Source of the DNA: Haliclystus octoradiatus
Lineage: Eukaryota; Cnidaria; Staurozoa; Stauromedusae; Haliclystidae
Length of the DNA stretch: 64,000 nt
NCBI GenBank assembly: GCA_916610825.1
Contig: OU744448.1
Coordinates: forward strand, 3,759,465-3,823,464
Direction of reading: 5' to 3'
The notes beneath the pieces are model-generated. The model worked only from the letters and a program-made list of their open reading frames with translations, searched no databases and was not told where the DNA came from. Below are positions 44,101 to 53,100 of the stretch, piece after piece (position 1 is the first letter of the stretch; each line of letters starts with the position of its first letter). The position numbers and the translations under genes were made by a program.

Positions 44101-47100
44101 CAAGTTATCAAGCATCTTCAAAACATAAATAGTAATAACCGAGTAATAGTAAGTGGAAAAAATGGTGTAACAACAGATAAAAATGAACAATTAAACATAA
44201 TAACAAAATACTTCGAAGGAGTTTTTTGTAAAACTTCAGAAAAAGATATTACAACAATACAACCAGAGAAGATGAAAGAACCTTTCAATCCACAAGAAGT
44301 TAAATCAGCTATCAAGTCCTTGAAAAACGGAAAAAGTCCAGGCATTGATAATTTAAACGCAGAACTTTTAAAACATGGTCCAGCTCATATTAGTCAACAG
44401 ATAAGTGACATATTTAATATAATTGCAGCTACAGGTGAGTTTCCAAAAGAAATCAAAGAAGGGCTTCTTGTACCATTGCCAAAACCAGGCAAGAAGCCAG
44501 GCCCGGCAGCTCACCTGAGACCTGTCATTTTACTTTCTGTACTGCGAAAACTCCTGGCCATTTGTATGTTACGAAGATGTCTAGGAAAGTTCAACAAAAA
44601 GATTCCCTTGACACAAGCAGCATACCAACAAGGCAGAAGTACCACTGAACAAGTGTTCAGCTTTAAAATACTAGCAGAAAAAGCAATTACCTCAGAGAAT
44701 TATCAAATTATATTATTATTACTAGATATGTCAAAAGCATTCGATACAGTCAGAAGATGCGATATGATCAATATATTGAAGGAAATCTTAGATAACGATG
44801 AGCTACATATGATGAAAATACTAATAGAGGATGTTACTTTAAAAGTTAAATTGAAGGAAACAATAGGAAAAAATATCAATAGTAATATTGGTGTACCACA
44901 AGGTGACTGTCTCAGTCCCATCTTATTTGTAATCTATCTAGCTGATGCACTTAAAAAATGTAATCACATCACTAATCCATCGCATGCTCATGATCACACA
45001 TATATAATAGGAGACCAACATAAAATTTTAATAGACCAACAATATGCAGATGATATCAGTTACATAACAACTAATCAAGAAGACAACCAAAGAATTAGAA
45101 AAAGAATACCAGACATGTTGAAAGCGTATAATTTACAAGTCAATGATACCAAGACTGAAGAATATGTAATAAAACGAGGAACAGGTGAAAATGAAGACTG
45201 GAAAAACTGTAAATACTTAGGAAGCCTTTTAGATACAGATAAAGATATAAATAGACGGAAAATACTAGCGATTAATTCATACAATAAGTTAAAATATATA
45301 TTTGAAAGTAGAAAAGTAGAAACTAAAACTAAAATGAGAATATTCAGAACGCATCTAGAAAGCATATTTTTTTATAACTGTGAGTTATGGACTTGTACAC
45401 ACAATCATGAAAACACAATCGATATATTTCAAAGAAAACTGTTACGAAGAATTTTAAACTTAACATGGGAAGACAAAACCACAAACACTACACTATATAA
45501 AATGTCTTATCAGTCACCTTGGAGTCTTGAAGTAAAAGCCAGACGACTCAGATGGTATGGTCATTTATTACGCTTGCCAGAACGCACTCCTGCCAAACGA
45601 GCACTCGATGAAGCACTACTGTTCTGGCCAAAGCCACGAGGGGCACCAAAAACGACATGGCTCAAAATAATTAATGATGATTTAAAAGCACTGAATGTTG
45701 AAATTTGCACAAAAAACATAACTGACAATCAAATAATAAAACGAAAACTTAACATTAAAGAACTAAAAGAACTAACAAAAGATAGAAAAACATGGCGGAT
45801 TATTGTTGACCGCGCAGTGTCCTCGTCCTGGGACGGAAAAGCGTGAAAGAGAGAGAGAGCGCTCGGGGTAGACTCAGAACCTTTGTTATCATTATATTAT
45901 CATTATATTACATTTAATTACAAAACAAATTAGCTCAAGCTGTTTGTATTTATTGAAATCATACAGAGGCCTTTGTAATATGCCTTCGTTTATTCAACAA
46001 TATCTATCTTGTATTAGAATTCCGTTTGCTTTATTTACGAATTTTTTTGAAATTGAATTTTAAATCGTGAAATCGTGAATTAAAATCCTCCATCGAATGA
46101 GATACGGAATTTGCTAAATTTTAGGAAAAGGTTATCACACGCTTGCATATGTTGGTATTCACTATAATAACGAATTTGACGCCTTTGCATAACACGGCGA
46201 CATAAAAATCTACAACATATCAAGGCTATTTGTGAATTTAATTACATATATTACTCACCGTAACTATCCCAAAATCAAATCGAACTGCAGTGTTTCCCAC
46301 TGCAGAATTATCAGATGAATAAACAGCAGTTGGAGTACTAACAACTGAAAGATCGCTTTCAACTGATTCAACTGTTGCATCTGAAATCGTCATGAATACT
46401 AAATCTCCTGTAACACTTGTGATTTCAACACTGACATTCATTGTGAATTTAGGCATTGTAAGAACAAGATCATAGTCAATTGGTGCACCATTCACAGTCA
46501 AATCTACAAAATAAACATCATATTTATTTTCCACAGCTTAACAGTTTGTTTTCAAATAACGAGTAAATGAGATATTGGGATCTAATGAGATGTTCATATG
46601 AAGGCAGGCTGTCCCGGTTGACCTGGCTGGCTCGGTATAGCCGATATCTCCCTTTTAGTGGGGCTCCCTCAAGTAAAAAGGTGGCAGTTTTGTGTAAATT
46701 GTGATACCACCGTGAAAGATGTACCAAACGAAAGCTTATGCAATGCTGGTCATAATTAGCGTGAGAACCCAACCGGAAATTATATACGAAGACAGATAAT
46801 TACGATTAATTAATTATGCAACTTCTACATGTGGTGAAAAACAAAATTACCTTATTTTTTATCAAAATGATTAAAAAAATACCCAGCGTTGATTTAGAGA
46901 AGTTAGATATGCTATCTCTTGCTATCTGTTACTCTCCGCGGTCATTTAATAATGATATAACAGCTTTTTAATAACTTTTGAAACTTGCGCATGCGCAATA
47001 CGAAACTTATTTTACTTGACGAAACTCTATTATCTATCAATTTTTCAAAGCTTGTTTCTTGAAGTGCTGTTATACACCTTGAAGCATCATTACTTTATAA

Positions 47101-50100
47101 TCTGGCACTCACTGCTAAGGATTCTATCGAAACAGCCTGAATGGATAGATGAGCATCGCGCAGCGTAGCGAACACAGAGTTATGTGTATCGTCATTCATT
47201 CGGAATCCACTGTCCTTCTTTTACATTCATCTCAATAGAACAATTAATCTGTTTAATGCAATGATAACCGTATTCACGTTTTCGTAGCAATTCCTGCTCT
47301 TTCCAAATGATTGATCTCGATCATCGACATTGTTGAACAATAACGTAATAAGTATTTGTTATCGGAGGTTCACGTATTCAAGTAGACGCTTAGTATTATT
47401 ATTTCCATCGTTTATTTTTCAATTGTTATGGCAAAACCGGACAATGATAGTTAAAGTGTCAAGTTATTTTTTTTATGGAGAAGCCTCTAAGCATCTAAGA
47501 TGAGTGATGTTATCAGATATATATAAAGACATAAGAAAGCGTGACATTTAATTTATGGACGTTGCTGTTCACGTTGACATGAGCAAAACCCTAAAAAAGG
47601 CAACAGGGATATTCAATATTTGAGGTTGTACGTTGATAGTTAGCGGGTTTTATCAGCAGTCAAGTTTCCTCATCCGTACAATACAAATTTTTTGATCTCG
47701 GGTGCGTGCATATAGTACTCGACTAAAGAATCGCCTGGAAGAAATTTGGACAATGGCTAAATCAAGGTTTCCTGGTCGCGATTGTCAGTCAAATTCAAAA
47801 AAATTTATATATAAATGTTTTCAGCTCTCATGGAAATCAGCCTGTTTCTCCTTCTCATTCTTCCAATGGTTTGTTGTAATTCGGCTCAACGCCATACATA
47901 TATACTGTAGCTAGGCTAACTGTATTATTGAAATATTTTTGGCGTATTACTGATCTATTATCGAAAATTTCACGTGAAGACATCTCATAACGATCATGAC
48001 GATATTGGGCCATGTTATTAGCTACAGTTCTAATGGAGTCAAACAGATTCAAGCTAAACGGTTGGATATCGTATCGAATGTCTAACAGCACAGATAGACT
48101 TGAACTACCTTGGCTACATAGAGAAATAAAAGTAGCTGTTATATGAAAAGCTACTGACAACCTGACAAAATGATTTCCGTATATACCAAATAGTATACTA
48201 TACTCAACTTTTCAAGTTTAAGATTTACCAACATATGGTGTCTCGCTACGCGCATTCAAAAATCAAAGGGAATGCAAATTTAATCCTTCTCTACGGTATG
48301 AAATAACTTAAGCAGCTATTGTTCTGGATAAAACCGATGCGACCAAGAGGACTGTATTATTAATATTACTGGGGTTCAAAACTGGTCAAGTTAGTAAAAA
48401 GGATAACTTAAATGCAATCAAGTAAACTCTAATGTAATGTGTTAGACTCATATATCTGGTGCCAATCATCGTGCATCAGCAATGCCCTGATCAATTGATC
48501 TACTTTTACAACAAACTGTATTCTAACATATTTAATGTCACAAACACCATAGCAAAAACGGACATTCATGAAAGCATTATTAGGGAACATTTATGATTAA
48601 TTAATGATAATAAATAAAAAGGTTAGGCAAGAAACAGGAATGTACAGACATTCACAACGTTAAACCAGGGTTGAACCATGGGTCTCAATTTTCAACTCAA
48701 ATCTCATTTCTCTCTTGGTCTCAACGTTAAACCGGGGTTGAACCGCGCGTCAATTTGGTCTCACGCTTATTTTGGAGGTGATTTCAAGAGCCTTCATTTG
48801 GTTTATTTGGTTTTTGGTATATGAGCCCCACTATTTCCTTCGAAAGGTCAAACAAGACCGGCAGCCTTTGCATGGAATTTTTGAATGTAATCTCGTAACT
48901 TTTTTATTTTCGTTATGCTATTTCAGTGAGTTGATGATATTTGAGCAGTGAATTCTGAAACGCAACTTCTAATATTGTAACATTTTTTGAAATACACAAG
49001 CAAAACAATACGAATTAAATATGAAGATGACGACAACCAGGGTTTCAAATAAGACATATGTATATGTCCTCAAAGTCATCATTCATAGCGAACAGGTCTG
49101 ACATTTTCTCAGAAAATTTCTTACCAAAAACATCGCGGTTCGAAGCTTAGACAAACGAACGACTGGGCAAGGGTCAGTAATTAAATTCAGTTGAAATCAA
49201 TTTTGTAGCAAACCATAATATCCAAACACCCAGAAATCTCATATGATGTTTATTTTGTCTCGATCGAGGTTCAGTAATGTCAGTGTAATTGAAATACAGA
49301 AATAAAAGCCGTTGATTTGATTTTGGCAAATGGAAGCTAGATTCGATATGTTTTTTCTTTGCAAGAAATATCACATTCATAGATTTGTAAACACAAAAAA
49401 AAACAGTATCAAATGTGCCCAATTATCTACATTATGCTTTATCAACAAAATGCTTTATTCCATGTCACATCTTTCGTAAACGGTCTTAGCAAATCACAAG
49501 ACACTTCTTTGTAGTTTTTCTGCCATCGAAACACTTTTCGTGATATATTCCAGTTACCAGATTTCATCGCTATGAAAACTCAAAACCAAGTCAGTGATAT
49601 CACAACTGGTGTTTGACAATTATCGCCGGTCAAAATTGCCCCTTTAAAAAGGGTTGAAAGTGAAATGTGTTCATATGATAACTGAGCCAATCCACCTAAC
49701 CGAGATCTCAGTTGACTTGGGCGAGATCTTGCCTAGGCAGATGAGAATTTCTCGTATGAACACTCATGCCTGTTGACCGGGAAAGACATTTTATATACGC
49801 ATGCGCAGTTCAATTGTGGGTTTAAAGCAAACATGGCGGAAAGCGGCCAAGCTAGTAAGGAAGCAAAACCAAAAAGTAAAATATTTAAATGGACACCAAA
49901 GATGATTGAAGAATTTTATTTACTCCATTGATTGATATAAGCTGCTACTCTTCCTGCTGTATGGAAAACAGCTATTGTCAGCCCCATTTACAAGAAAGTA
50001 CCTTTCAGATTAGCAGTAAATTATCGACCGATATCATTAACTTCAGTTATTTGCGAAGTTATGGAGTCTGTTATGGCGACAGACATTCTAAAGTATCTCA

Positions 50101-53100
50101 AAGCTCATAATTGAATCACTAATGAACAGTTTGGCTTTATTTCTCGGCGTTCAACATGTACGCAACTATTAGCTGCTTTAAACCAATGGTATGCTGCTGT
50201 AAATGAGCGTATGAAGGTCGATACAGTTTACATTGATTTTAACAAGGCTTTTAACACTGTCTGTCACAGTAAATTAATATCAAAATTGAAGGGATATGGC
50301 ATTAACTATGAACTTTTAAAATGGATAGAATCTTTTTTGACTGGTCGCACCCAACAGGTATCTGTCGGCGATTCGACATCTGGAATTCTCCCTGTAATAA
50401 CTGGTGTACCTCAGGGTTCAGTTTTAGACCCTCTTATTTATATTGTCTATATAAATGATGTTGTAAGCTGCTCGGAATTCAACTGTGGTATAAAACTCTT
50501 TGCTGATGATGCTAAGATTTCGTTTAAAAGATTTACAACTGACAGTACTCCTGTACATTCTACACTTGAAAATCTCTCCTCCTGGGCAGAACGCTGGCAA
50601 CTCAAAATTGCCCAGGAGAAATGCTCTGTACTTTCATTTGGGAAATCATCTATTTCGGATGCTGCGTGTCAGTTAGATGGAAAGGCATTATCACGTTCAT
50701 ATTCTGTGAAGATCTTGGAATCCTACTAACTGCAGATCTCAAGTTCACAGAACACTGTTCCATGTTAGCCGCTAAAGCAAAAAACCGTTCCTTTCTAATC
50801 AAGAAATGCTTTTCCTCAAATAACCCGGAGCTGTTAGTGAAAGCGTTCACAACATACGTCAGACCAATGCTTGAGTCATCTACGCCAGTCTCGAATCCCT
50901 ATCTCATCAAGGACATAAATATTTTCGAAAAAGTTCAGCGCTCTTTCACAAGATATGTTTGTTTTAAAAATAATTCTTACAAGCCCTATGTAGATCGTCT
51001 TGCCTACCTCAACCTTGAGTCTCTAGAATTACGCCGCCTTAAGTTTGATCTTCACATGGTCTTCAGAATTTGAAAAACTTGATTGACTTGGCTCCAGATG
51101 AATTTTTCACTATTAAACATTCTAAATATTCCTATCGTGGACATTCACTGACGCTGTACCCAAACTAAATCATTTAACTATGACTGTTGCAAACATTACC
51201 TTGCAAATAGAATAGTCAAGCCATGGATCCCTCTTCCTGAAGAAGTTATATCGTCTAGTTCTTTACAAACATTCAAATTTAAACTTAATCACGTAAATTT
51301 ATCACAGTTCTGTAACTTTTCCTTTGCCTGTTAATTATTTCTGATAACATAGTTTTCTTTATATATATATACTTTTTTTTTTTAAAAGTCACATGTAAGT
51401 GAGGATACATTTAAAAATATCCTCCTTCGTTTATTTGCCTGTTAGCCACTGTGCTACAAAATACATACATACATACATAAGGCTTCTATGGAGTATTTGA
51501 TCAATTGATGTAAACAAACATTGATCTGGGCTGAGTAGGATGAAAATTCTACCATATTAACATGGGATAAAAATCACCTCGCCTAACCGAGCCAGCACGG
51601 TCAAGCGGCACAGCCCGCCTCCATGTGAGCATAAGATAATTGTTGAAATCACATTTCATAGAAGCAGTAGGACTATATTTTCTTATATTTTTATGCATGT
51701 TCTTCAAAGTGTTACGAAATTTGGAATTATTAATTCCGGGGGATAGAAATAGACAATATAAAGAAGGAAGAAGTTTCAATTGTAAAGCATTCAATGTCGT
51801 CACTATAGTTTTCAAGTTACCATAGACAGAAAAATGAAGACGTCATAAATAAAAAATTATGTTCAAAATTAGCATACATGTTAACTACTCTAGGTTGTGG
51901 TTTGATATTGATGATGTAACGCAGCGCTTGGGAAATTCAATTTGCGTTCAATTTACCTTTTTCAATTGTCTGAGTCATTTTCAGTGTTGGATGTTCAGCA
52001 TACACAATGGGATCAGAAGTAATTTCATTTCTGCACTCATTTGGGTCTCTTGCATTTGTTATGACTTTGATATACAACGAATCAAGAGCATTGACATCAT
52101 TTTTAACTGTGGCATTGACATAAGCAGTGTATGTATTAGACGTAGCCATTGTTCCAGGATTTATCTTCAATTCATCGTCCACCAATTTCGGAGCCCCGCT
52201 AATATCTCCACTTGTCTTACCCTGACTTATTACCAATGAAACACTAAATATCAGATGATCACTTGACAGTGTAAGGCTGACATCCATTGCAGCAGTTGTA
52301 GTGAATGAATTTGCAGCAGTTGCAGTGGCACTTGCGTTGTGATAAGCAAGAATTTTGAATTTGATCATATCCCCACGCTCAAAGTAATATTTACCAGAAA
52401 CATCAGGAATAGCACTAGCAATAAGACTAATACAGGATGGATCAACCTAAGTAAGAAACATGCAAATCTACAATCTGTGTAGTAGTATAGTCCCATTGAA
52501 AATATCAAACAATCATACGGACACTTCTATTAGCAGATAATTATTGGAAAGAGTCTAGAATTATTCACGAAGACCTTCTGAACCAATTAAAATTAAAACA
52601 ATATTATTAAACCTGCACCGGAACTAGTACCAGGCCCTTTTCATTACTATCTGAGTTTTAACGGTAAGAGCCTGGAACTAGTTCCGGTGCACATTTTAAA
52701 ATATTTTTCGACTCTTATTAGTTCAGAATATCTTCGTGAATAATTCTAGACTATTTCCAATAATTATCTGCTAATAGACTATGTCCATATGATTGCTTGA
52801 TAATTTCAATGAGACTATACTACTACACAGATTGTAGATTTGCCTAAGAAACATACAGTAACAATATCTTTATTTAATATAAAACATTTATGAGTAATTT
52901 TGCAAATTTTATAGATTTCAGCAAATGTTTTTGTTGGATTATTCTTAGTACAATCAAATCTGATATAAAGATGGCGGTCACTCTTTGAGAATGGCCACAT
53001 TGAGTATTATTAGCATCCTCTTGTCACATTTTTTGGTTTTCTGCTAAATCATTAAATTATATAAATTAAGCAAAAACTAATTTCAGACTCACCTCTCTCT

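Larger units (their letters stand above)
40731..45858 (+). mobile_element. Near-intact APE-type LINE (RTE-like) with 5' monomers
   Basis: Inserted into the gypsy right LTR. The 12-bp GCGCTCGGGGTA occurs at both ends (40,719-40,730 and 45,859-45,870) as target duplication. Layout: about 240 bp of unique leader, eight ~200-bp tandem monomers, ~180 bp, one long ORF, then a (GA)n tail with no poly(A). A single ORF with no ORF1 fits the RTE group. Because the host LTR pair is itself nearly identical, the LINE is younger still. Confidence 0.9.
36818..45927 (+). mobile_element. Ty3/Gypsy retrotransposon, right LTR split by a LINE
   Basis: LTRs of 134 bp (TGTTTGAGG...ACAAAACA) with two visible differences. 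The target duplication AATTA lies at 36,813-36,817 and 45,928-45,932. The primer-binding site TGGCGCTGCGAGAG directly follows the left LTR, and the polypurine tract AGAAGGGGGA precedes the right one. Gag, protease start, RNase H and integrase are present, but the pol region has a deletion and stops. The right LTR is interrupted at 40,730 by a 5.1-kb LINE and resumes at 45,871. Confidence 0.92.
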
